From JBCDBL01 sp039183635 (GTDB lineage: Bacteria; Pseudomonadota; Alphaproteobacteria; Caulobacterales; Parvularculaceae), in assembly GCA_039183635.1 (NCBI GenBank), contig JBCDBL010000089.1, positions 1 to 18,047 of the forward strand: 18,047 nt of DNA, written 5' to 3'. Position 1 is the stretch's first letter; the number at the start of each line of letters is the position of its first letter. The notes beneath the pieces are model-generated. The model searched no databases, was not told the DNA's origin, and saw only the letters and a list, made by a program, of their open reading frames with translations. Below, in pieces: positions 1 through 8,617 of the stretch. The translations under genes were made by a program, and so were the position numbers.

Positions 1-1933
1 CGGCGATATTGTGGCGCTCTTTCAGGATTCTCTCCGCCTGCCGCGATAAATAATACCCGTTGCCGTAGGTGACGATGGCGATGTCCGCGCCCTCGCCGAA
101 GACGCCGACCTCGCCAAGACCGATGCGGGCATCGCCCTCCGGCGCCGGATAGGGAGTTGTCCAGCCATTGTCGCCTTTGTCATGGAGATCGCGGGTCATA
201 TAGAGGGCGATCGGCTCTACAAAGACGATCAGCCGCTGTTCTTCCCGAGCGAGCCGCACGCATTCGCGCAGCATCAACGCCGCGTCCCGCCCGTTGGAGG
301 GGCAGGCGAGGATAAGCCCCGGAATGTCGCGCAACACCGCCAGGGAATTATCGTTGTGGAAATGTCCCCCAAAGCCGCGCTGGTAGCCGAGGCCGGCGAT
401 GCGGACAATCATCGGATTGGCGTATTGGCCGTTTGAGAAAAACGGCAGCGTCGCCGCCTCCCCCCGCAGCTGATCCTCCGCATTGTGAAGATAGGCGAGG
501 AATTGGATCTCCGGAATGGCGAGCATCCCGTTTTGCGCAAGGCCGAGCCCGAGGCCGAGGATCGATTGTTCATCGAGCAGCGTGTCGATCACGCGATCGA
601 CGCCGAAGCGCTGTTGCAATTTCTGCGTCACGCCATAAACGCCGCCCTTGCGCCCGATATCCTCCCCGGCCAGCACAATTTCATTGTGCGACAGCATAAG
701 ATCCGTCAGCGCCATGTTGATGAGCTTGGCCATATGCTGGGGCTCGCCGAGGGCGCGCATGTCGCTTGTCCCGTACGTGGCGGCGCGCAGCTCTTGCGAC
801 GGTTTAAAGCCCGGCGCCGCGTCCCGTTTGGGCGGGACGAGGCTGGCTTTCACATCGACAGCCGTTTTCAGCTTGGAGCGCATTATGGCTTCTTCCGCCG
901 CCCGGGCGATGCGCGCGCCCGTCGCCTCGTAGGCGTCCGTCATTTCATCGCGGGTCATGAGGTCGGCTTCGATCAGCCTGCGGGCTGTGTGGAGCAAAGG
1001 ATCGTTCGCCTCGTCGGCCTCAATGTCCGATTTGGGCATATAGGCGGAAGGCGAATCGGCGCCGGCGTGCCCGTAAAGGCGCACGCAGGTCATGTGCAAG
1101 ACCGCAGGTTTCCTGCGCCGTCGCGCCCAGTCGGCCGCCGCCTTCGCCGCCGCATAGGTCTCGACGACGTCAAGGCCGTCGCATTTGAAATATTTCAACC
1201 CCGGACGGGACGATACGGACGCCTCAACCCAGCCCTTGGGCGTTTTCACGGAAATGCCGATGCCGTTGTCTTCGCACACGAACAAAAGCGGCAAAGGCGT
1301 GTTCTGGTAGGCGGTCCAGCCGGCGGCGTTGAGCGCGCCTTGGGCTGTGGAGTGATTGAGGGAGGCGTCGCCGAAACTGCACATGACGAGCCCATCGAGC
1401 GGCAGCGCCCGAAATTCCGGCTTTAGACGTTTCGCAAGACCGACGCCGTAGGCCGCGCCCACCGCCTTCGGCAGGTGGGAGGCGATGGTCGAGGTTTGCG
1501 GCGGGATAAACAGCCTCTTGGAGCCGAGCACCTTATGCCGGCCGCCGGAGATCGGGTCCTCAGCGGACGCGGTGAAGCTCAACAGCATGTCCCACAGGGG
1601 CGTTTCGCCGGGAACTTGCCGCGACCGGGCGATTTGAAAGGCCGCATCCCGGTAATGGAGAAAGGCCATGTCGTCGGGCCGCAGCGCCCAGGCGACGGCG
1701 GCGTTCCCTTCATGGCCGGAGGAGCCGATCGTGTAAAAGCCCTCGCCGCGCGCCTGGAGGCTTCGCGCGGCGCGGTCCAGTTGCCGGCTTAAAACCTGCG
1801 CATGGAACAGCTCCACAAGCGCTTCGGCTGTGAGGCCGGCCTCTTGCAGACCGAGCGTTCCCCGGGGCGGCGGAAAATCCCCAGCCGCAACCCGGCTTAG
1901 AAAGTTTTCATGAACGACGGCGGCGCGATCCAT
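1..1933 (-). CDS. Fused alpha/beta 2-oxoacid dehydrogenase E1, partial
   Basis: This is a thiamine-diphosphate E1 component of a branched-chain-type 2-oxoacid dehydrogenase complex, with alpha and beta parts in one chain. It would decarboxylate a 2-oxoacid and pass the acyl group to lipoyl-E2. The 644 codons visible carry alpha-type motifs (HYRD near residues 93-96, SGGRH near 129-133) and a ThDP signature (FGDA at 187-190, then EDNGIGIS from 221). A beta-type half follows from about residue 360 (AGEDIG, GGVYGVT, LLDEQSILG, PEIQFLAYL, GGHFHNDN). The frame is still open at base 1, so the transketolase C-terminal part is cut by the window edge. The ThDP motif has GDA instead of GDG, which I recall as usual in fused E1 proteins. 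The ATG at 1933 is preceded by in-frame stops and a poorly placed AAGGG. It lies 25 bp after gcdH, so the two are probably co-transcribed. The substrate cannot be read from sequence; branched-chain 2-oxoacids are the default guess. Confidence 0.85.
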   Translation of the reverse strand, partial: MDRAAVVHENFLSRVAAGDFPPPRGTLGLQEAGLTAEALVELFHAQVLSRQLDRAARSLQARGEGFYTIGSSGHEGNAAVAWALRPDDMAFLHYRDAAFQIARSRQVPGETPLWDMLLSFTASAEDPISGGRHKVLGSKRLFIPPQTSTIASHLPKAVGAAYGVGLAKRLKPEFRALPLDGLVMCSFGDASLNHSTAQGALNAAGWTAYQNTPLPLLFVCEDNGIGISVKTPKGWVEASVSSRPGLKYFKCDGLDVVETYAAAKAAADWARRRRKPAVLHMTCVRLYGHAGADSPSAYMPKSDIEADEANDPLLHTARRLIEADLMTRDEMTDAYEATGARIARAAEEAIMRSKLKTAVDVKASLVPPKRDAAPGFKPSQELRAATYGTSDMRALGEPQHMAKLINMALTDLMLSHNEIVLAGEDIGRKGGVYGVTQKLQQRFGVDRVIDTLLDEQSILGLGLGLAQNGMLAIPEIQFLAYLHNAEDQLRGEAATLPFFSNGQYANPMIVRIAGLGYQRGFGGHFHNDNSLAVLRDIPGLILACPSNGRDAALMLRECVRLAREEQRLIVFVEPIALYMTRDLHDKGDNGWTTPYPAPEGDARIGLGEVGVFGEGADIAIVTYGNGYYLSRQAERILKERHNIA

Positions 1934-1958
1934 CGGCGAGGGAGCTTACCCTTAAGAC

Positions 1959-3170
1959 TTAAAAGAAGGCCTGGAGCCCGGTTTGCGCCCGACCCAGAAT
2001 TAAGGCGTGCACGTCGTGGGCGCCTTCATAGGTGTTCACCGTCTCAAGGTTCACCATGTGGCGGATCACCTGGAACTCTTCCGAAATGCCGTTTCCGCCG
2101 TGCATGTCCCGGGCGTGGCGGGCGATGTCGAGGGCCTTGCCGCAATTGTTCCGCTTCATGAGGGAGACCGTCTCGGGGGAGGCGGCGCCCTCCTCGAACA
2201 TGCGGCCAAGGCGCAGCGCGCCTTGCAGGCCGAGGGCGATGTCCGTCTGCATGTCCGCCAGCTTCTTCTGGAACAATTGCGTCTGGGCGAGGGGGCGGCC
2301 GAACTGATGTCTGTCGAGACCGTATTGGCGCGCCGCATGCCAGCAGAACTCCGCAGACCCCATAACGCCCCAGGAGATGCCGTAGCGGGCGCGGTTCAAG
2401 CAGCCGAAGGGGCCTTTCAGGCCGGAGACGTTCGGCAACAGGGCGTCCTCGCCCACCTCGACGCCGTCCATGACAATTTCCCCGGTGATGGAGGCTCGCA
2501 GGCTGAGCTTGCCGCCGATTTTCGGCGCCGACAGGCCGTCTGCGCCCTTTTCCAAAACGAAGCCGCGAATTTTGCCGTCATGGGCCTCCGATTTCGCCCA
2601 GACGACGAACACGTCGGCGATGGGGCTGTTGGAGATCCACATTTTCGAGCCGGTGAGGCGGTATCCGCCGTCGATCTTCTCCGCCCGTGTTTTCATGCCG
2701 GCGGGATCGGAGCCGGCGTCAGGCTCCGTCAGGCCGAAACATCCGATCAGCTCGCCGCTGGCGAGGCGGGGCAAATATTTCTCACGCTGGTATTCAGAAC
2801 CGTAGGCGTAAATCGGATACATCACGAGGGAGGACTGCACGGACATCATCGACCGGTAGCCGGAATCGACGCGCTCCACCTCCCGCGCCACCAGTCCATA
2901 GGCGACATAGCCGGCGCCGACGCCGCCATAGGCCTCTGGCGTCGTCACGCCGAGGAGGCCCGCCTCTCCCATTTCCCTGAAGATATCGGGATCGGTTTTT
3001 TCCTCTGCGAAGGCGGCGATGACCCGCGGCTGCAGCTTGCTCTGCGCATAGGCGTGCGCGCTGTCGCGGATCATGCGCTCCTCGTCCGTCAGCTGGCTGT
3101 CGAGGTGGAACGGATCGGACCAGTCAAAGGCGGCGAGTTCGGGCGGGTTTTTATCGGCGACAGCGGACAT
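1959..3170 (-). CDS. gcdH: Glutaryl-CoA dehydrogenase
   Basis: This is an acyl-CoA dehydrogenase-family flavoprotein that oxidises and decarboxylates glutaryl-CoA to crotonyl-CoA in lysine/tryptophan breakdown, passing electrons to ETF. The match to the GCDH subfamily is strong along the whole 403 residues: RVDSGYRS (arginines R100 and R106) followed by MSVQSSLVMYPIYAYGS, GCFGLTEPDAGSDP, KMWISNSPIADVFVVWAKS, the GKALDIARHARDMHGGNG stretch, and NTYEGAHDVHALILGRA with the catalytic Glu at about residue 382. RVDSGYRS with the NTYEG glutamate separates it from short-chain and isovaleryl-CoA dehydrogenases. The frame can be extended 14 codons to a TTG at 3212, but the ATG at 3170 has AAGGAA 10 bases upstream (3181-3186), so that start was chosen. 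The fused E1 gene follows after 25 bp. The upstream region is shared with a divergent glutathione transferase gene. Confidence 0.95.
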   Translation of the reverse strand: MSAVADKNPPELAAFDWSDPFHLDSQLTDEERMIRDSAHAYAQSKLQPRVIAAFAEEKTDPDIFREMGEAGLLGVTTPEAYGGVGAGYVAYGLVAREVERVDSGYRSMMSVQSSLVMYPIYAYGSEYQREKYLPRLASGELIGCFGLTEPDAGSDPAGMKTRAEKIDGGYRLTGSKMWISNSPIADVFVVWAKSEAHDGKIRGFVLEKGADGLSAPKIGGKLSLRASITGEIVMDGVEVGEDALLPNVSGLKGPFGCLNRARYGISWGVMGSAEFCWHAARQYGLDRHQFGRPLAQTQLFQKKLADMQTDIALGLQGALRLGRMFEEGAASPETVSLMKRNNCGKALDIARHARDMHGGNGISEEFQVIRHMVNLETVNTYEGAHDVHALILGRAQTGLQAFF

Positions 3171-3399
3171 GTCGGCGGCTTTCCTTAAAACAGTGAGATT
3201 GGTACGCGTCAAACAAGCTTAGCAATATAACGCATTCATAAAAAGTGACATTACCACATGTATTAATTACAAATAGTCACCAGCCGGCGATGTAATCGAA
3301 CCTTAAATCGGCGGCTGTTTGGCGCGCCGGGCGCCTGTGTTAGGACAAGGCGGCGCGGGGCTGTCGCGCATGAACACTTGTGAAAAGACGTTTTTAGCT
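3171..3399. promoter_or_regulatory. Divergent promoter region, gcdH / maiA-like gene
   Basis: This 229-bp gap separates two genes read outward, so promoters for both should lie here. It is distinctly AT-rich between 3215 and 3285 compared with its surroundings. A GTGAC / GTCAC inverted pair (3245-3249 and 3276-3280) brackets an ACATGT and a TAATTA. On the minus strand a TATATT lies about 50 bases upstream of the gcdH start codon and could be a -10 element, but no convincing -35 is seen. No regulator gene is adjacent. The assignment rests on gene orientation and base composition only. Confidence 0.45.
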
Positions 3400-4026
3400 A
3401 TGGCGACGCTTTATGATTATCCGCGATCCTCGGCCGCTTATCGCGTGCGGATCGCCTGCAACCTTAAAGTGCTGCCCTACGAGACAGTCCTGATCGATTT
3501 TTTTAAGAACGACCAGAGGTCGGAAGAGTTTCTCAACATCAATCCCTCGGGGTTGGCGCCGGTGCTCGCCTTCGACGATGGACCGGTTCTGTCCCAATCC
3601 CTGGCGATTATGAAGTATCTGGATGCGATCCGCCCCGATGCGCCGTTATTTCCGGCGGACCCGAAAGACGAAGCCGCCGTATGGGAGATGGCGCTGATCG
3701 TCGCCTGCGACATTCATCCCCTGAACAATTTGCGCGTTCTGAAATATTTGAAGAACGACCTCGGCGCCGACGAGGCGGCTCGCAACGCCTGGTACGCGAA
3801 CTGGGTGCGTTTGGGCTTCGAGGGGCTTGAGGCGCGGGTGAAAGACCGCGGCGGGCCCTATTGTCTGGGAGCTGACCTTACCGCTGTCGACGTGTGCCTT
3901 GTTCCGCAGATGTTCAACGCCCGGCGGTTCAATGTCCCCCTTGAGGCGTTTCCGACTCTTGTCGATATCGACGCCCGCCTGCAGGCGATAGAGGCCTTTG
4001 CGTCCGCCGCGCCGCCGCCGGCGTAG
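3400..4026 (+). CDS. maiA: Zeta-class glutathione transferase / maleylacetoacetate isomerase
   Basis: This is a 208-residue glutathione transferase of zeta type, which typically isomerises maleylacetoacetate to fumarylacetoacetate in tyrosine degradation, using glutathione as cofactor. The N-terminal thioredoxin-fold domain carries the zeta signature SSAAYRVRIA (residues 10-19), the cis-proline segment PSGLAPVL (49-56) and the glutathione-binding QSLAI (66-70). The rest is the all-helical GST C-terminal domain with AVDVCLVPQ. The frame stays open upstream to a TTG at 3319 and an ATG at 3370. I start at the ATG at 3400 because it puts the first beta strand (LYDY) right at the N-terminus as in the family; the Shine-Dalgarno is weak for every choice. 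It is divergent from gcdH, another amino-acid catabolic gene. A different GST activity is possible, since no other tyrosine-pathway gene is nearby. Confidence 0.8.
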   Translation: MATLYDYPRSSAAYRVRIACNLKVLPYETVLIDFFKNDQRSEEFLNINPSGLAPVLAFDDGPVLSQSLAIMKYLDAIRPDAPLFPADPKDEAAVWEMALIVACDIHPLNNLRVLKYLKNDLGADEAARNAWYANWVRLGFEGLEARVKDRGGPYCLGADLTAVDVCLVPQMFNARRFNVPLEAFPTLVDIDARLQAIEAFASAAPPPA

Positions 4027-4117
4027 CAATACGGTCGTCGCGGCGAAAGCCGGGATCTCGTCGAACCCGCTCAAGCGTTTCAATTTCCGAAGTTTTAAAG
4101 TTGCGGCCTCGGCGGCG
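4027..4117. other. Convergent junction with small hairpins
   Basis: This 91-bp gap lies between the 3' ends of the GST gene (plus) and nqrF (minus). It holds a short stem CGGC-GAAA-GCCG (4041-4052) followed by GGATC, resembling fragments of dispersed alphaproteobacterial repeats. A GGCGG / CCGCC pair overlaps the nqrF stop codon (4111-4125). Neither is followed by a clear U-run, so a classical rho-independent terminator is not demonstrated. Confidence 0.3.
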
Positions 4118-5338
4118 TTATCCGCCGAAGTCGTCGAGCATGATGTCCTCGCGGTCGACGCCGAGGTCGAGGAGCATGTTGATGACGGATTTGTTCATGA
4201 TCGGCGGGCCGCAGAGATAGTACTCGCAGTCCTCGGGCGCCGGGTGGTTCTTCAAATACTCTTCAAACAGAACATTGTGAATGAACCCGGTGTAGCCGTC
4301 CCAGTCATCCTCGGGAAGGGCGTCGGACAGCGCCACATGCCAGTCGAAATTTTCGTTGGCCTCATCAAGCCCGTCAAAGTCCTCGACGAAAAACATCTCG
4401 CGCTTCGACCTGGCGCCGTACCAGAACGTAATTTTTCGGGTTGAATCGAGACGCTTCAGCTGGTCGAAAATATGGCTGCGCATCGGCGCCATGCCGGCGC
4501 CGCCGCCGACGAAGACCATCTCTTTTCCGGTGTCCCGGGCGAAGAACTCGCCGAACGGTCCGGAGATTGTGACCTTGTCCCCGGGCTTCAGATTGAAAAT
4601 GTAGGACGACATTTTGCCCGGCGGTATGCCCTCGCTGCCCGGGGGCGGGGAGGCGACCCGCACGTTCAGCATGATCATGCCTTTTTCTTCCGGGTAATTC
4701 GCCATCGAATAAGCCCGCTCGATGGGCGCGTCGACGACGGACTCGTATTGCCACAGATTAAATTTATCCCAATCCTCGCGATACTCCTCGGCGACGTCGA
4801 AGTCTGCGTATTTCACCTTATGGGCCGGCGCGGCGATTTGAATGTAGCCGCCGGCCCTAAAGTTTACGTTTTCGCCTTCCGGCAGTTTCAAAACGAGGGC
4901 TTTGATGAAGGTTGCGACATTGTCATTGGAGACAACCTCGCATTCCCATTTTTTGACCCCGAACACCTCCTCGGGAACCTCCACCTCCATATCCTGCTTG
5001 ACCGCAACCTGGCAGGACAGACGGTCGCCGCAGGCGGCCTCCCGCTTGGTGATGTGGCTTTCCTCCGTCGGCAGGATGGAGCCGCCGCCGGCGCTGATCT
5101 TCACCCGGCATTGGGCGCAGGTGCCGCCGCCGCCGCAGGCGGACGGCACGAACAGCTTTTGCTCCGCCAGGGTCTGCAGCAATTTGCCGCCGGCCGGTAC
5201 GGAGATGGTTTTCTCGCCGTTAATTGTGATGTTGACGTTGCCGGTGGAGACAAGCTGCGAACGCGCCGCGATGATGATCGCGACCAGCGCCATAACGATC
5301 AGTGTGAATAGAACAACACCAAGCCCAAACGTTTCCAC
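4118..5338 (-). CDS. nqrF: Na+-NQR subunit F, NADH dehydrogenase
   Basis: NqrF is the electron-input subunit of the Na+-translocating NADH:quinone oxidoreductase. It takes a hydride from NADH on FAD and passes electrons to a [2Fe-2S] cluster. The 406 residues show one N-terminal membrane helix (about 4-25), a ferredoxin domain with cluster cysteines C68, C74, C77 and C109, and a ferredoxin-reductase module: the FAD motif RAYS at 208-211, the nucleotide-binding GGGAGMAP at 278-285, CGPP with C376, and the typical acidic C-terminus ending DDFGG. Length and cysteine spacing fit the Vibrio-type protein. The start codon is GTG, with GAGGAG 7 bases upstream. It is the last gene of the operon, 12 bp after nqrE, and its stop faces the convergent GST gene. 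Confidence 0.97.
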   Translation of the reverse strand: METFGLGVVLFTLIVMALVAIIIAARSQLVSTGNVNITINGEKTISVPAGGKLLQTLAEQKLFVPSACGGGGTCAQCRVKISAGGGSILPTEESHITKREAACGDRLSCQVAVKQDMEVEVPEEVFGVKKWECEVVSNDNVATFIKALVLKLPEGENVNFRAGGYIQIAAPAHKVKYADFDVAEEYREDWDKFNLWQYESVVDAPIERAYSMANYPEEKGMIMLNVRVASPPPGSEGIPPGKMSSYIFNLKPGDKVTISGPFGEFFARDTGKEMVFVGGGAGMAPMRSHIFDQLKRLDSTRKITFWYGARSKREMFFVEDFDGLDEANENFDWHVALSDALPEDDWDGYTGFIHNVLFEEYLKNHPAPEDCEYYLCGPPIMNKSVINMLLDLGVDREDIMLDDFGG

Positions 5339-5350
5339 GCCTGTTCTCCT

Positions 5351-5958
<608 letters not shown>

Positions 5959-5959
<1 letters not shown>

Positions 5960-6612
5960 CAGTGCGCCTCAACCTGTTGAATGCTGAACTCGCGTTTTTC
6001 CACCTGCTCCGGCTTCCAGGAGCGGAACGCCCAGATCAACAGTCCGATGATAAAGAAGGCCGAAGGCGGAAGAAGCAGCATGCCGTTGGGCACGTACCAC
6101 CCGCCATTGTTCACGGTGGGTAAAATGGTGACGCCGAACAGGCTGCCGGCCCCGAAAAGCTCGCGAACCGTGCCCACCAGCATAAGGATAAGGCCGTAGC
6201 CAAGGCCGTTGCCGACGCCGTCGATGAAAGAGGCGACAGGCGGGTTCTTCATGGCGAAGGCTTCAGCCCGGCCCATGACGATGCAGTTGGTGATGATAAG
6301 GCCCACGAACACCGACAGCGTTTTTGAAATGTCGTAGGCGTAAGCTTTCAAGAACTGATCCACAATGATCACCAGCGAGGCGATGACCACCATTTGAACG
6401 ATGATGCGGATCGACCCCGGGATCTGGTTGCGGATCAGCGAGATGAACATGGAGGAAAAGCCTGTCACCATAACAACCGCAAGCGACATGACGAAAGCAA
6501 CCTGCAGGGATGATGTCACCGCAAGCGCGGAGCATATTCCGAGCACCTGAAGGGTGATCGGGTTGTTGTCCACCATCGGGTCGATGAGCAGTTGTTTGCG
6601 GGTTTGAGACAT
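5959..6612 (-). CDS. nqrD: Na+-NQR subunit D
   Basis: NqrD is the six-helix membrane partner of NqrE in Na+-NQR and supplies the other pair of cysteines for the intramembrane [2Fe-2S] cluster. The 217-residue product has the expected N-terminal PMVDNNPITLQVLGICSALAV segment, and then TNCIVMGRAEAFAMKNPP, the most recognisable family stretch. The candidate cluster cysteines are C27 and C110. The start ATG overlaps the nqrC stop (TAATG) and has AGGAGG 7 bases upstream. Its own stop overlaps the nqrE start, so C, D and E are read as a coupled block. Confidence 0.96.
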
Positions 6613-7421
6613 TACACGCCTCCTGATTTTAGGTTGTCGAGGAAGGGGGCGTATCCGGCTTCCCCCATCCAGAAACGCACAAGGTTGTCGACGCCGTCGG
6701 ACGTCAATGTGGCGCCGGACAACCCGTCCACATGATAGTTCGCCCCGGCGGGCGGTTCCGTCTTTGCGACGGTGATTTGCAGATCGCCGTTTTCATCGGC
6801 GAGTTTTTTGCCGCGCCACAGAGCTTTCCAACGTGGATTATCAACCTCCGCGCCGAGGCCGGGCGTTTCGCCGTGTTGGTAGAACTGGAGGCCGAAAATA
6901 TCGTTGCCGTTCTCTTCGATCGCAATGAAGCCGTAAAGCGTCGACCACAGGCCGTAGCCGTGGACCGGCAAAATCACCTTGTCGATCGCGCCGGCGTCGT
7001 CGCGCAGAAGATACACCGTTACATATTTCGATTGCCGACCGATCGACGCCGGATCGTCTTCAAGGGCGATGGAGGTCTCCGGATCGTCCGCCGCGGCGCG
7101 GTCGTCGAAGGTGAGCGGGTCGAATGCGTCGGTGAACTGGCCGCTGGCAAGCTCCAGCACCTGGGGTTCGAACGCCTTGAACGCCTCGGCGACATCCTCA
7201 CCCGGACGATAGAGCCCTGCGATCTGGAGGATGTTCATCTGCTTGTCTTTCAGCTTGTTCACCTCCTGTATGGGCCGCAGAGAGACGGCCAGGGTCGACA
7301 CGACCATGGAGGCGACAAGGCATAAAGACACGGCGACGAAGATTGTCTTCGGCGTTGAATCCGGCGGCAGCTCAAAGAAGCGCTGGAGTATGTTTTTCTT
7401 CTTTTCGTTTTGGTCAGGCAT
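6612..7421 (-). CDS. nqrC: Na+-NQR subunit C, covalent FMN carrier
   Basis: NqrC is a membrane-anchored Na+-NQR subunit carrying FMN joined to a threonine through a phosphoester bond. The 269-residue protein has one N-terminal helix (about 27-49), then a soluble FMN domain on the periplasmic side. The flavinylation signature VDGLSGATLTS places the acceptor threonine at residue 238, the sequence recognised by ApbE, which is encoded divergently upstream of the operon. Other family matches are the HGYGLWSTLYGFIA segment (154-167) and GETPGLGAEVDNPRW (184-198). The ATG at 7421 overlaps the nqrB stop by 8 bases and has GGAGG about 10 bases upstream. It is slightly longer than the classic Vibrio protein. 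Confidence 0.96.
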   Translation of the reverse strand: MPDQNEKKKNILQRFFELPPDSTPKTIFVAVSLCLVASMVVSTLAVSLRPIQEVNKLKDKQMNILQIAGLYRPGEDVAEAFKAFEPQVLELASGQFTDAFDPLTFDDRAAADDPETSIALEDDPASIGRQSKYVTVYLLRDDAGAIDKVILPVHGYGLWSTLYGFIAIEENGNDIFGLQFYQHGETPGLGAEVDNPRWKALWRGKKLADENGDLQITVAKTEPPAGANYHVDGLSGATLTSDGVDNLVRFWMGEAGYAPFLDNLKSGGV

Positions 7422-8613
7422 AGCGGCGCGCCCTCCGCTTAATGTTTGCTTGCACCACGAAGTGGTCGATCAGCGGCGCGAACACATTGCCGAACAGAAT
7501 GGCGAGCATCATGCCTTCCGGAAACGCGGGATTTACCACGCGGATCAGCACCACCATGACGCCGATGAGCGCGCCGTAAATATACCGCCCCAGATTGGTG
7601 TGGGACGCGGACACGGGCTCCGTCACCATAAAGACGAGACCGAAGGCGTATCCGCCGATCACGAGGTGCCAATACCAGGGCATAGCGAACATGGGGTTGG
7701 AGTCCGACCCGATCCAGTTCAGGAGCAGCGAAAATCCGATCATGCCGCCAAGACAGCCGAGCACCATGCGGAAATTGGCGATTTTTGTCGCCAGCAGGAA
7801 GACAAGGCCGATGAGACAGGCAAGCGTCGAGGTCTCGCCGATGCACCCTTGTATGAAGCCGAAAAAGGCGTCGAACCAGGTGATGCCTTGCGCCGCCAGC
7901 ATCTGGTAGCCGTCGGAGGCGGAAATCGACAGGGCCGTCGCGCCGGAAAATCCGTCCACCGGCGTCCAGATCGTGTTGCCGGACATCTGCGCGGGGTAGG
8001 CGAAGTATAAAAACGCCCGGCCCGTAAGCGCGGGGTTGAGGAAGTTCTTTCCGGTGCCGCCGAACACTTCCTTGCCGATGACGACGCCGAAGGAGATGCC
8101 GAGGGCCACCTGCCACAGCGGCACGTCCGGCGGCATCGTCAACGCATAGAGCATCGAGGAGACAAGAAAGCCCTCGTTCACCTCATGGCGGCGCACCGTT
8201 GCGAACAGCACTTCCCAGAACCCGCCCGCCACGAGCGTGGTGATGTAAATCGGCAGGAAATAAAGCGCGCCATGGGCGAAATTCGCGAACGGGTTGTCCG
8301 GATTAAATCCGATCCCGAGGGTTTCGATGATCCAGGCCCGCCACCCCGAGGCGCCGAATGTCGCGATCGCCGAGTTCACCTGGAACCCGACATTGTAGAG
8401 GCCGACCAGAATACAAGGGATTGTCGCGATCACGACATAGGTCATGATCCGCTTCATATCGATATAGGAGCGGGCGTGGGGCGCGACTGTGGTGACGGTC
8501 TTCGGCGTGTACAGGAAGCTTTCCACCATTTCGTACATGGGGAAATACCGCTCCCATTTGCCGCCTTTGTGGAAATGAGGTTCGATGCGATCGAAGTAGC
8601 TGCGCAAGCTCAC
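7414..8613 (-). CDS. nqrB: Na+-NQR subunit B, covalent FMN membrane core
   Basis: NqrB is the largest membrane subunit of Na+-NQR and forms the core of the Na+ pathway. It carries covalent FMN and is associated with riboflavin and quinone binding. The 399-residue protein has a hydrophilic N-terminus containing the typical HFHKGGKWERYFPMYEM stretch, then about ten membrane helices. The flavinylation motif is VDGFSGATALS with the acceptor threonine at residue 226. Further family landmarks are LTMPPDVPLWQVALG (158-172) and FGGTGKNFLNPALTGRAF (184-201). The start is GTG at 8613, with AAGGAGG 9 bases upstream inside the end of nqrA. It lies 4 bp after nqrA and overlaps nqrC by 8 bp. Confidence 0.97.
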   Translation of the reverse strand: MSLRSYFDRIEPHFHKGGKWERYFPMYEMVESFLYTPKTVTTVAPHARSYIDMKRIMTYVVIATIPCILVGLYNVGFQVNSAIATFGASGWRAWIIETLGIGFNPDNPFANFAHGALYFLPIYITTLVAGGFWEVLFATVRRHEVNEGFLVSSMLYALTMPPDVPLWQVALGISFGVVIGKEVFGGTGKNFLNPALTGRAFLYFAYPAQMSGNTIWTPVDGFSGATALSISASDGYQMLAAQGITWFDAFFGFIQGCIGETSTLACLIGLVFLLATKIANFRMVLGCLGGMIGFSLLLNWIGSDSNPMFAMPWYWHLVIGGYAFGLVFMVTEPVSASHTNLGRYIYGALIGVMVVLIRVVNPAFPEGMMLAILFGNVFAPLIDHFVVQANIKRRARRYA

Positions 8614-8617
8614 GGGC

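Noticed and set aside
485..1426. Long plus-strand open frame opposite the E1 gene
   Set aside because: It is antisense to clearly conserved E1 motifs, and its product is Arg/His/Gly-rich with no family features.
2007..3188. 393-codon plus-strand frame opposite gcdH
   Set aside because: Antisense shadow of a highly conserved GCDH gene in GC-rich DNA; composition is not protein-like.
4472..5311. 279-codon plus-strand frame opposite nqrF
   Set aside because: The minus-strand NqrF shows all cofactor motifs; this frame is its antisense shadow.
7439..8116. 225-codon minus-strand frame inside nqrB
   Set aside because: Out-of-frame overlap with nqrB, Arg-rich, without membrane helices or motifs.
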